Shown here piece after piece: positions 37,314 to 46,878 of a stretch of DNA of 64,000 nucleotides. The stretch lies in NCBI GenBank assembly GCA_027576995.1, contig JANBQC010000035.1, forward strand, positions 22,593 to 86,592, read 5' to 3'. Numbering within the stretch: position 1 is the first letter of the stretch; each line of letters begins with the position of its first letter. The DNA comes from Dimargaris cristalligena. Its lineage: Eukaryota > Kickxellomycota > Dimargaritomycetes > Dimargaritales > Dimargaritaceae. The notes beneath the pieces are model-generated. The model was not told the DNA's origin and ran no database searches. It saw nothing but the letters and a program-made list of their open reading frames with translations. The position numbers and the translations under genes were made by a program.

Positions 37314-39531
37314 TTACAGTAGGGTGGAGTCCACGAGAAAAGGGTGTACCAGGGCCTCTTCAGGAGTCATGCGTTTCTCCGGATTCAAGGCCAAGCACTT
37401 TTCCAGGAAATCATGGAAGGCATTGAACAGTTTAGGGGAGGGATTGCCCCCGACCCCTTGGTCTAACCGGGACCGCAGGTCATTTAAGGGTTTAGCGGGC
37501 ACGACCACTGGCCGGATAATTTCCAGTCGGGTGAGTCTCTCGGTCTCCTGTTGCAAAAAGGTGGGATGGGATGCGGCCGTCATATCGAAATGCTGGGCAG
37601 CGAGCTGGGCCCGCTTGAGTATCCGGCTGGGGAACCGACCTTTGAGTTCCATCATGCATTTGAGCATGTCGTTATTGTTACGGCCGGGGAATAGCATTTG
37701 GCCGGTGAAGAGTTCGAACAGGGAACAACCGACGGACCAAACGTCGATGGCGTAGTCGAAGGGTAAACCGAGGATAATTTCGGGTGCCCGGTAGAACCGG
37801 CTGACCAAGTAGGGGGTGAGCTGGGCGCTGCCCTCGGCCCCACGGCCTACGGACACGTCGGCCGCCGACCCTAAATCGGCGAGTTTGAGCTGGCTTTTGC
37901 TTTCATTAACCAGAATATTGTCGGGTTTGATGTCGGCGTGGACAAGACGGCACTGTTTGAGGAGGGCGAGGGCGGTGAACAGTTGGCGGGTGTAGGTGCG
38001 GACGGCCTTGAGGTTGATTCCCACTCCCCGCCCGTATTTCTTCAGAACATCCCGCAGGTTCATGCTGACCGGGTGGTGGATCGGGGGGGGGGGGTCGGTC
38101 CAGGGAAGGGGGTGAATAAGCCAAACATAAATTTTTTAAAAATATTATTAGTATTAGAGGAGGGTATGGGGTGGATCATTTTTCGTAAGGAGAGACCTTC
38201 ATTTCGGCCGTAATATCTGGGCAGTGGGAATACGTAAAACTATGGTGCAAGATGTACAATCATACTCACCTTAACGATTCAAAGACCAAACATAAATGGT
38301 TGCGATATTCAAAGTGGTGAAGGAGACGGACGCAGTATTTCTGGTCTTCGGGGTCGGCGTTCTGCAATTTCTTGAGGATCCCGGCCTCCTTCTGGCCTGC
38401 CCGGTACATGACCTCATTGTTTCGCAGGACCTTGATGGCCACGTCCAGATCATTATTTCGGGTATCCTGGGCTTTAAACACCGTACTGAACACACCCTTG
38501 CCCAGGATATTATAGACCCTATAGTGACCGTCGAACAACTCACCCAATACCACCCGGTAGTACCCGTCGGGGTCGTCCCAATTATCTTGGAGATTGGGGT
38601 TTACTTCGGGGGCGGCCGAAGTCAATGGTCGGGCCACCGCGGGGCTATGGCCCATGGAACTGGCGCGGGACATGGTTTGGGATTGGGCGGACTTAGGGAC
38701 GGGGGCGGCGAAAATGTCCTCGTCGTCGAATTCGTACTCGTCCACGGTGTGGTTGGTTCCGGTGGCGAGTGACAGTGCGAAGGGGGGTTGGTCCGATACC
38801 GACGACGGGGGCTCGGTTTTGGAAAATGGGCCAGCAGGAGTGGGCTTAGGATGCTGGGAGGGTTGGGTGACCGCTGCCGGTTGGGTGAGCGGCTGGGCCG
38901 TAGGGGACGGGACAGTAGTGGGCGTGGCAGGTGGGACAGGGGGCCGGCCGTTCAAGGCAGAAGGCTCTCTTCCGGGGGTTACATTGTGATGCCGCTCGAG
39001 CAGGGCCCGGCGTTGGCGACGGCGCTCCTGAATAAGAGCTTCTTCCCGCTTCTCCTGGTCCTCCAAGTCCCAATTAAAGGGGTCGGAGGTGGAAGGGGTG
39101 GGTTCGTCCTTTGTACCATTCACTTCCTGGCCAGGCTTGGCCGTAGACTTTACGGATGTGGTATCATTCACAGTGTATGGGTGGCGTGATGGTGGTTGGG
39201 CCGATGGTCTGTGCCGCTCGGCCGTGCGACTTCCCCGATCATTGTGAGTGCTAGGGGATCGGCGACGGGAATGGTTGTGGTTACGACCACGACTATCGGA
39301 GCGTCGGTGGGGGCTCGGCGAGCGAGAACGCTTATAGCTTCGGGATATACGGTCGGGCTGCCGATGGGAGCTAGGCGAACGCGAGCGCTTGGAGCTACGG
39401 GTGCGGCTATCAGAGCGGCGGTGGTGGTGGTGGGAGGTCGGGGAGCGGGAACGACGGCGGTCGTCACGGGAAGTATAGTGCGAGCGGTGGTGGCGTTGAG
39501 AGCTGGAGTAGTGGTCGTGGCGGTCCGACAT
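37314..39531 (-). CDS. PRP4: pre-mRNA processing kinase PRP4 (CLK-like)
   Basis: Nuclear serine/threonine kinase that phosphorylates U4/U6.U5 tri-snRNP components during spliceosome activation. Two exons, 38270-39531 and 37314-38064. The 205-nt intron (GTGAGT...CAG) splits a serine codon just before MNLRDVLKKYG. Total 670 aa. The N-terminal 330 residues carry an RS/histidine-rich segment (RRRSRSPTSHHHHRR, repeated RSRSPS). The kinase domain follows: the GKGVFSTVF glycine loop, K367 in VAIKVLR, HADIKPDN with D465 (HAD rather than HRD, as in PRP4), D484 in DLGS, and SRFYRAPE. The DLG in place of DFG is a mild variant. The 3' end VHPFLVDSTLL matches the family. Confidence 0.95.
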
Positions 39532-40572
39532 TGTGGATTTAGTTAGTGATAGGCAGATAGGATACCAGTTAGACAGACGGTAAATAGGGATAGTAATTAT
39601 GGGTGTTTTTTTTATGTGTGTGTGAGGAGGTATTGTCGGTTGCTGGTTTTATGTTTTCTCCCTCGTGACGAGAGATATGAACTCAGTAAGTAACGCGCGG
39701 TATGAGAGGGTTCGCGACAGTACTAACTATAAGAGGTCCACACAGCCAATATGAAAGCGGGTCAAAGGAGAAGGAGGCCGTCGGTAGAGTGAGGGAGGCT
39801 TACTATACTTTTGTATTTCAGAAGTATGTAATGAGAAGGATGGAAAGGTGGCCCCCGAGTCGAGAACAACGGTGCCGGGGGAATAGTCGCGGAAAGGCAC
39901 CGTACAGCTAGCTCCAACGGGTTGGCGAGTAAACTCGATTGTGTGGGACAACTGGACTATGAAGGTATGGGGTCAATAGTGGCAAGGTCGAACCTGCGGG
40001 AGGCAATAACGAATGCTACTAACAAAGAAATAGTTAAGAGAACAGAGCATGAGCCTGGTGTATTCTGATGAAGGAGAGAGGTGCAAAGATAATATGTGGC
40101 CAACGCGTTTTCTTTATTTTCCTGCAGTCTGACCCTTATTCTACTAGGCTAGTGGCCTTAACCTACACTACTTAATAAAGGGCTTGTGAAAGGCAGGAAC
40201 AATGTATCACGTGATGAGGAAAGTCGTATTCAGGCCATATTACCACACCACATCATAGAGGCTGTGAGTGAGCTGGACTAAGATAATTCCCATGGGGGCA
40301 TATTGGCTTGATGGTGCCTTACAACCCAATGACACCGTTTAGCTTGGCCGGAAGCCAGAGGGTGGACTCATAACGCAGTGGTATAGTACTGGACTGCCCA
40401 GTTATTCTTCCAGCCCTTCTATTGCATTCGCTCTTCCGTAGTTTCGGTGTCCTCCTTTCTCCACTGGGAACCTTTCCATTCCCGACAACTGCCTCGAGGG
40501 GTTTTACTTGGAACCTCTCCGTGTTGGCCAACCGCATTCGCCGTGCAACAAACTCCGCCCTCTTTGACCTTA
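39532..40572. promoter_or_regulatory. divergent PRP4 / CSN6 promoter region
   Basis: 1.0 kb between divergent starts with no recognisable gene. Confidence 0.55.
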
Positions 40573-42101
40573 ATGGCCACCACAGGGCCTGAACGAGCCT
40601 CGGGCTCAGCCGTGGCAATGTAAGTGCGCGAACCTCTTGCGACCGTATAGTTGAGCGAAGTTAAAATTTCTTATTCGACTAGACTGCCCTCGTCTGAGCC
40701 GTTAACCAACTTCAACCTGTATTACAGCTTCCCTTTAGAGCCGCCCCAAGAGTCAAAACCTATACTTCCCCTGCTATATCGACGACCAACGGCCTGGTTA
40801 TTCACCCTATTATCAACTTTGTTGGTTGCATATTATAATCCCTAGACACCCATTGGCGCTGATCAATATCAATGATCATTATACCCGGGTCGCGGTTCAG
40901 TCTGGTGACAAAGACAGTCGAGGTAGGTTTTACAAATACCGAATACAACCACATCTACCGATCTAATACTCCACCACTCATCGCTGACCAAACAACCTGG
41001 CCACTATCGGCTAATGCCTTATATCAAAGTGGGGCTACCCCCAACCCATATGACTTTGTACATTCCCATTATTCGGATCCAACTGAGTAGTATTCGGCGC
41101 CCTTCTCGGCACTCTTTCCGACCGCGAGACCCAGATTTTCAGTACCTACGAGTGGAAGACCCTGCCGGGTTCTAGCACCAACCAACCGGAATTCGACTCC
41201 GCATTCATGACGGAAAAGGGGAGTATGATGAAAGAGGTGTTTCCCCAATATGAGATGATCGGCTGGTACTGCACTGGGGTTCAGACCGGCGATGTCGAGC
41301 GCCGTCTCCACGCCCGACTGAGCCAGGGCCCGGAGTGCCCGTATCTGCTGATGGTCGATCCCCGTCCCATGGCGACCGGTCAGGAACAACAGCTGCCCAT
41401 TCAAGTGCTTGAGGTAGTCCCCACCCCGGAATCCACGGCCACGACGGACGTTGCAGCGGCGGTCAAATGGGTGCCGGCAGCCTTTAATATTGTGACGGAC
41501 GAGGAAGAGCGGATTGTGACCAAGCAGTTGGTTAACGATGCCAGCGGGGGGGACCTAGGGGGGGAGGTGCAACCCTTGTCAACTTCCCTCTTTCTCCAGT
41601 CGCATCTCAGTGCTGTACAAATGTTACAGTCCCGTTTAGCAATTATCCAAACCTACCTCGTGGACATTCGAGCCGGTAAGTTTTCGAAACGCCCATACAG
41701 TACCGGGGGGGGGGGGTTATATAGTTATTTAGAAAATAACATATCACCACCGATGCGAGTACTAATTTTTGGTTTGATGCCATTACACTTTCCTCCGTTC
41801 TTTATCGCCGAATATATTACCACCCGCCGATTCGCCCCGCACAGGCAAGCGCTCCCCCGACCACGTCTTACTATGGCGTATCAAAAGCCTATGCCATTCG
41901 TTACCTTCGAGTGATTCCCCAGCCTCCCCTACCGAATCAATCGCCCTGGCCGGACACGAACAAGCCCTCCAAATGGTATGGTTGAGCACTCTTGCCAAAT
42001 CCCTCTCGACTTTACGGTCTATAGCGGCGCAGACCGAGGCCATCGATAGTAAAAACATTCGATTCCAAAAACGGTCCAACATATTTAACCACGGTTTTTA
42101 A
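40573..42101 (+). CDS. CSN6: COP9 signalosome subunit 6 (MPN without JAMM)
   Basis: Non-catalytic MPN- subunit that scaffolds CSN5 in the cullin-deneddylating COP9 signalosome. Four exons, 40573-40619, 40846-40922, 41091-41675 and 41845-42101, with phases 2, 1 and 1, total 321 aa. The MPN start HPLALININ-DHYTRV is in exon 2. VFGALLG opens exon 3, and GWYCTGVQTGDVERRLHARL shows that the JAMM metal ligands are absent, as in CSN6. The C-terminal helical pair includes HLSAVQMLQSRLAIIQTYL and ALQMVWLSTLAKSLSTL. The CSN6 helical block is what separates it from Rpn8/eIF3f. The reading frame is closed by TAA at the end of exon 4. Exon 1 encodes only 15 residues and is the least certain. Confidence 0.9.
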
Positions 42102-42521
42102 TATCGAATAAGGCTGGTGTGAACCATCTACTGTATTCGAACCTAAATAATCCTCCATTTTACAACAGTCGCCCAATTCCCTTTTATTCTAGTACTGTTA
42201 AGCAATGCAGCAGCCCTATACATTTATATATCCTTTTACTTATTTTTTTGAATACCTAAGCACTATGGGCAATTTATTTAGAAACATAAAGTGAGCGTAA
42301 TTATCTTACAATTTCCTATATCCGATATCTAAAGTAAGCATCGGCTGGGGACACACTCGTCAGTGGGTGGGTCACCAGGACTTCGGTCAAGAAAAGAAAT
42401 ATATATTTTCCAAATGGTGAATGAAACAAGGAGTACTAAACTGAAAATAAAAATAAAAAAACACAACAACTGAAAAATATGGTCAAGTAAACACCCATAG
42501 TACAATGTGATTTGGCCGTAA
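42102..42521. other. convergent intergenic region
   Basis: 420 bp of AT-rich 3' flank. Nothing else is seen. Confidence 0.65.
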
Positions 42522-44783
42522 CTATGGGACACGGTTTTTGAAGATAGTATATCGCTCAATGTTGTCAATCGTAATCTTCGACAGGCGCTCCTTCTTTATC
42601 CGATCTTCGTCGGAATGGCTCACGTCTTTTTGCAGTTGGGACCATTCCCGCCGAGCCTCGGCCCGGGAGATGGAGGTGCGGGTCCTCTCCTCCTCTTCCC
42701 GCTGCCGATTCTGGAGGCCTTCGTACCGGTTCCAGGCATACTGAACCAGGTTAATGCCGAGGAGTAGCTTAATAAACACCAAACAGGCGTAGGCCATCAT
42801 GGCCAAGAGCACCCAGCCCCCGTATTCCACGACGGCTAAAAGGGGGGAGAATAGGTAGCTGTGGTGGTGCAAATCCAGACCAACCCATTCATAAAAGAGG
42901 GGTGACGCTAACCCCCCGTCCAGTGGAGGGGTTACGTGGTCGAGTTCGTCCCCTAGACCATTATTGTTACTAGGGTCTGACTGGAACACCATCCGGAGAA
43001 TATGGATGGAGTTGTGGATTACAATGCAGGCTAGGGGAAGGGTGGCCAGGCCCATTCGGTTACCGACAGCCAAGGAGCGCTCGATCCGTATCCGGTGTTG
43101 ATTAGCCGGGGGGCGAGACGAAGGTTCGGCTGCTGATGACCGCGTCGGGCTGGGGTTATTCTGGTCGATACCGACTAAGTCGCGGCAGAGAATATCGGTG
43201 TAGCGACCGTAGACCTCGGGCCGCACCTGGTTGAATTTGGTGATAAAGGCGTGTTTGGTCCAATCGGCCAACATTTCGGAGCAGTAGACCAGCAGGGCCG
43301 GGGTTAAGACTCGGGTAAGAATGGCCCATGCTTGTCGGAAATCAAATAGGTTCCGCATGAATAGAGCGATGGCTTGACTGGCCCGGTGGGGGTTGGACGG
43401 CACCCCAGTGCTAAACGGACCGAGTGGGATAGGCAGGCAGTCGAGCAGGAGGACCAGGCAGTCGAACCACCAGTCGAACACCATGTACCGCAGCCAGGTC
43501 CATAGGCCCACCACCAGGGTTTGCCACTCCCAGGACCAAGGAAGGGGTACGGGCGAAAAGGAAAAGGGGAGCGCAATTTGGGAGAAACCGGTATCGGCCT
43601 GGATGGTTCCTGATGACAATTCAATCCAATTTTTCAGAGTAATGATGGTGAGCATAATACCAATCTGGAACCGCTCGACGATATCGGAACAGCAAATTTG
43701 GAACAGGTTTTCCTTTTCGTACCGCTTAAAAACATTGGATTTGATTTCGGCGAACTGGTTACTTAGTAGGAGCGTAAGCAGGGAATAGTCGTAGGAGTTA
43801 ATGGTGACATTGAGGGTAACCAGGTAGTAGAAGAGGACCATGGCGTGAATAAACATATAGATTATGGCGATGACGGTGTGCTGCACAATTTGACCGAACC
43901 GTCGCCACTGCTGATCGGGCTGTTGTTCCCATGCCTGGGGATAAAACGAAATCTCGGATAACAGAGTATCCAAAATGTCCCGGCCGAATGCAGAGCACAG
44001 CCGATCGAAGACTTCGAGCATGTTGAAAATGACGTAGACCTTAATGGTGGACTGGCCCCGGACCATATGGTAGAGCTGGGCCGAGTCGAATGACTGTAGC
44101 ATGAGGCAGCATACCAGGATAAGGAATCCCTTCATGAGGTCACACCGCTGACTGGGGAATAGCCAGGCGCGGCGTTGGCGAACAATGTGGTCGGAAGGCA
44201 GAAAGGGGCGCCGGGCAATGGTCCATAGAGTGAGGGTAATCCGGGCGGGCAATATAGTGAATAGGTAGAGGAAGGCGTCCAGGGCAACGAAGACCCCGAA
44301 TATCATCAATTTTTCCACCTGGCGTGGAATTTGCAGAAAATTACTGACCCGCTCGTGCTGTACGTCCATGAGACTATCGTACTCTTTGAGGTCCAGCTCG
44401 GCTTGAATGTGGTCCCATAGGGAGAACCAGCCCGAGTCACTGGGGGCTGAGGAGGTCGCTTTACTGCTGCTTTTACTACTACTCTCGCTACTGCTACTAC
44501 CCTCGCCACTACTGCTGTTGTTATTATTGTTGTCGTCGTTATTGTTGCTGTCCGAAATAGTGCCCGATGGGAGAGGAGGGGCCGGGTCATCCCCCCTTGG
44601 CGGCGAAACAGGTTCGGGACATGGGCCATCCTCCCTTGGCGACGAAACGGGGTCGGGACATGGGCCATCCTCCCTTGGCGGCGAAACGGGGTCGGGACAT
44701 GGGCCATCGCCTGCGGTAGAGCCAGCGGATGGGGAAGCCGGGGGCGAAGCGGGCGGGGTGGGCGTTTTCTCCTCCATCGGCAT
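42522..44783 (-). CDS. TAPT1 / EMP65 family multipass membrane protein
   Basis: Single-exon 753-aa member of the Tapt1 family: yeast Emp65 acts in ER protein quality control, and animal TAPT1 in ciliary or ER membranes. Residues 1 to about 110 are low complexity: a 13-residue repeat DGPCPDPVSPPRE in nearly three copies, an asparagine/aspartate run, then serine-rich sequence. The family signature begins with DHIQAELDLKEYDSLMDVQH and ERVSNFLQIPRQVEKLMIFG, and continues with MLEVFDRLCSAFGRDILDTL. Hydrophobic segments include GVFVALDAFLYLFTI, GFLILVCCLML, IAIIYMFIHAMVLFYYLV, LATLPLACIVI and LLAMMAYACLVFIKLLL. It ends in a charged cytosolic tail. The upstream neighbour RBX1 is divergent. Confidence 0.92.
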   Translation of the reverse strand: MPMEEKTPTPPASPPASPSAGSTAGDGPCPDPVSPPREDGPCPDPVSSPREDGPCPEPVSPPRGDDPAPPLPSGTISDSNNNDDNNNNNSSSGEGSSSSESSSKSSSKATSSAPSDSGWFSLWDHIQAELDLKEYDSLMDVQHERVSNFLQIPRQVEKLMIFGVFVALDAFLYLFTILPARITLTLWTIARRPFLPSDHIVRQRRAWLFPSQRCDLMKGFLILVCCLMLQSFDSAQLYHMVRGQSTIKVYVIFNMLEVFDRLCSAFGRDILDTLLSEISFYPQAWEQQPDQQWRRFGQIVQHTVIAIIYMFIHAMVLFYYLVTLNVTINSYDYSLLTLLLSNQFAEIKSNVFKRYEKENLFQICCSDIVERFQIGIMLTIITLKNWIELSSGTIQADTGFSQIALPFSFSPVPLPWSWEWQTLVVGLWTWLRYMVFDWWFDCLVLLLDCLPIPLGPFSTGVPSNPHRASQAIALFMRNLFDFRQAWAILTRVLTPALLVYCSEMLADWTKHAFITKFNQVRPEVYGRYTDILCRDLVGIDQNNPSPTRSSAAEPSSRPPANQHRIRIERSLAVGNRMGLATLPLACIVIHNSIHILRMVFQSDPSNNNGLGDELDHVTPPLDGGLASPLFYEWVGLDLHHHSYLFSPLLAVVEYGGWVLLAMMAYACLVFIKLLLGINLVQYAWNRYEGLQNRQREEEERTRTSISRAEARREWSQLQKDVSHSDEDRIKKERLSKITIDNIERYTIFKNRVP
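44588..44705. repeat. 39-bp coding tandem repeat in the TAPT1-family gene
   Basis: Nearly three units of 39 bp, each with GGGCCATCC-CCCTTGGCG-like sequence on the plus strand. They encode the 13-residue repeat at the protein's N-terminus. Confidence 0.9.
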
Positions 44784-45786
44784 ATGCGGGGAGGGGGTGG
44801 CGAAACGTTCGGACCAGACTTAGATGGGCAGCGGTCAAACCAAAGGAAAACTATTAGCCGGGAGAATGAGGTGGGGCCATGAAGGTCTCGGCGTTAATAA
44901 AAAAAAACGCGAACCTTATAGTATTAGTATATAGTTAAAGAGATGCAGAGGGAGGAATGAAGCTCATCTACGTAGGTTCCGCCTGTTCACTTCCTTGCCC
45001 ATCCACTCCATTCAAGCCTTCGTAATACCGCATAGTAGAAACTGTTACATATATGCACATATACAATTAGGCTGAACTCCCCACTCCTCCACCTCTTCCT
45101 CAGCCCACTTTTGCTGTAGTATAATGGGAAAGTTGGCATTAAGTAAGTGAAGAGCAAAGCCAAGAGAAGTCAATGTGCGCCCTTCCCCCAGATGGAGTTG
45201 GTAGAGCTTCACGTGATTGGCCCTATTGGCCTTCCGAGTCCTGTGGCCCACCATTCTTTGGCTTGGGTTTATATATCGGGCTACGGATATTTGTGGTGGT
45301 GATTAGGCAACTCTTTCAAAATATACGCCCAGGTTAATGGTGCTCAGCCGGGTTCACTTATAGTCGAATTAAGCCTTGGAATAAATTCAATGCCTCTAGC
45401 ACCATACCCAAAATACTAAAGGGTAGTGTTAGACTAGCCTTCAGAGAGGACTCTAGTGCGGGGATAATTGATGAATGGGAGTGATATTCATCACCTTCAT
45501 CTTCTAGCTGTAGGTGCACCAGTCGGCACCTGGAAGAACCTCCGCTAGTCAGTGGCTAGCTGCCCAAGAGGGTTATTGACCTCACTTTGAACCGCCCCGC
45601 AGCGGAAGACCCACGCTCACTTCTCCTTCCTGCATCTAATCCTGATTTTCTTGAGTCTTTTCATTCGGAATTTCACTAACAGACGGTGTATCCTTTTTTC
45701 CATTGTGCGGCTGCGATTCCCTTCAAGTCCCTCATCCCCCTCCCACTTTTCCTTTATACCTAATCCATACATCTCACTCTCTAACC
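44784..45786. promoter_or_regulatory. divergent TAPT1-family / RBX1 promoter region
   Basis: 1.0 kb without a supportable gene. The RBX1-proximal 120 bp are pyrimidine-rich. Confidence 0.6.
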
Positions 45787-46408
45787 ATGTCGTCGGCTAT
45801 GGATGTTGACGAGACCCCCCGTCCGGAGGGCTCCACCGCCCCCAGTAGTAGCTCCAAGCCAGCCTCCGGTGGCCCCAAGCGTTTCGAGGTCAAGGAATGG
45901 AATGCCGTTGCCTTGTGGGCCTGGGACATTGTGGTTGACAATTGTGCCATTTGTCGTAACCATATCATGGATCTCTGCATCGAATGCCAGGCTAACCAGT
46001 CATCCGCCACCAGCGAGGAATGCAACGTGGCCTGGGGTATCTGTAACCACGCCTTTCATTTCCACTGCATCTCCCGGTGGCTCAAAACCCGCCAGGTGTG
46101 TCCCCTCGATAACCGTGAATGGGAATTCCAAAAGTAAGTGTACCGCCCATAACCTGCTGCGCTGCCCAAAGCTGAACGTTTTGCGGGATCGGGTGCCGGG
46201 GTATTTATCCCGGGCTAATCTTTACCACACCTTTGTTTTACACTCTCCCATTAGACTAGTTGCCGATTGAAGTTGTGCTTAACCTTTTACACCTGTGCGA
46301 TAAGGGACCATTGTCACCCATACAACTAACCGTCTACCGTGTGGATATATTCTACATTATACCCCTTCCACTACGCTAATCTCCATTCTATCTAGATACG
46401 GCCGCTAA
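45787..46408 (+). CDS. RBX1: RING-box protein Rbx1/Roc1/Hrt1, cullin-RING ligase RING subunit
   Basis: Recruits the E2 and NEDD8 machinery to cullins. Exon 1 is 45787-46133. A 262-nt intron (GTAAGT...CTAG) leads to a 13-nt last exon, 46396-46408, that restores the invariant C-terminus: EFQK becomes EFQKYGR. Total 119 aa, against 108 in human. RING-H2 ligands are visible: C53, C56, C64 and C67 of the extra zinc site, C79, C86, H88, H91, C94, C105 and D108 (CPLDN). [18 protein letters not shown] is the cullin-embedding strand. Without the last exon the frame would stop right after EFQK, so splicing is strongly supported by conservation. The N-terminal 30 residues are disordered. The ATG chosen has ACC immediately before it. 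Confidence 0.95.
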
Positions 46409-46878
46409 GATAGCCCCATTGTTATTGGTCCCGCCCCTCTCCACCGCGCACCCCTTCTGTATCCACTTATTTCTTCTTACCCGAATCATCGACAAACTCA
46501 CCCTAGTCACCACCGCCTACTGCTAAGGTACCCCTGCTACCAATAATTGGGCCGGAATCCACCCCGGCTCACCAGCGCACCCATGTACCAAATAAACCGT
46601 GTATTTCAATTCTAGTAAAAGCGATTACCAGTTTTCCCACCAAATCCCATCTTCTTTGACGATTCATTAAAATAGTAAACCAGGCGAGGTCTCGAAATAT
46701 TCAGTCTAATTTGTGAGAATGCTTGTCAATGCACTGGTTAGTGAGGATGCAAAGGAGGACCCACGAGCCTGAGTGCATCAATCAAAATGTTGATGCCGAC
46801 AATACCTGGGAGAAAACCCAGTGTCATACTCGATGGATGTTATGCCGGGGTTCGATTAGCGGCCGCTGATGTCTTGGA
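46409..46878. other. convergent intergenic region
   Basis: RBX1 and KEX1 3' flanks. No gene or repeat is recognised. Confidence 0.6.

Noticed and set aside
40370..40440. tRNA-like sequence (GCAGTGGTATAGTACTGGAC)
   Set aside because: It resembles an A box, but no B box, acceptor stem or T arm follows.
46848..46862. B-box-like GGTTCGATTAG
   Set aside because: No matching A box or cloverleaf upstream.
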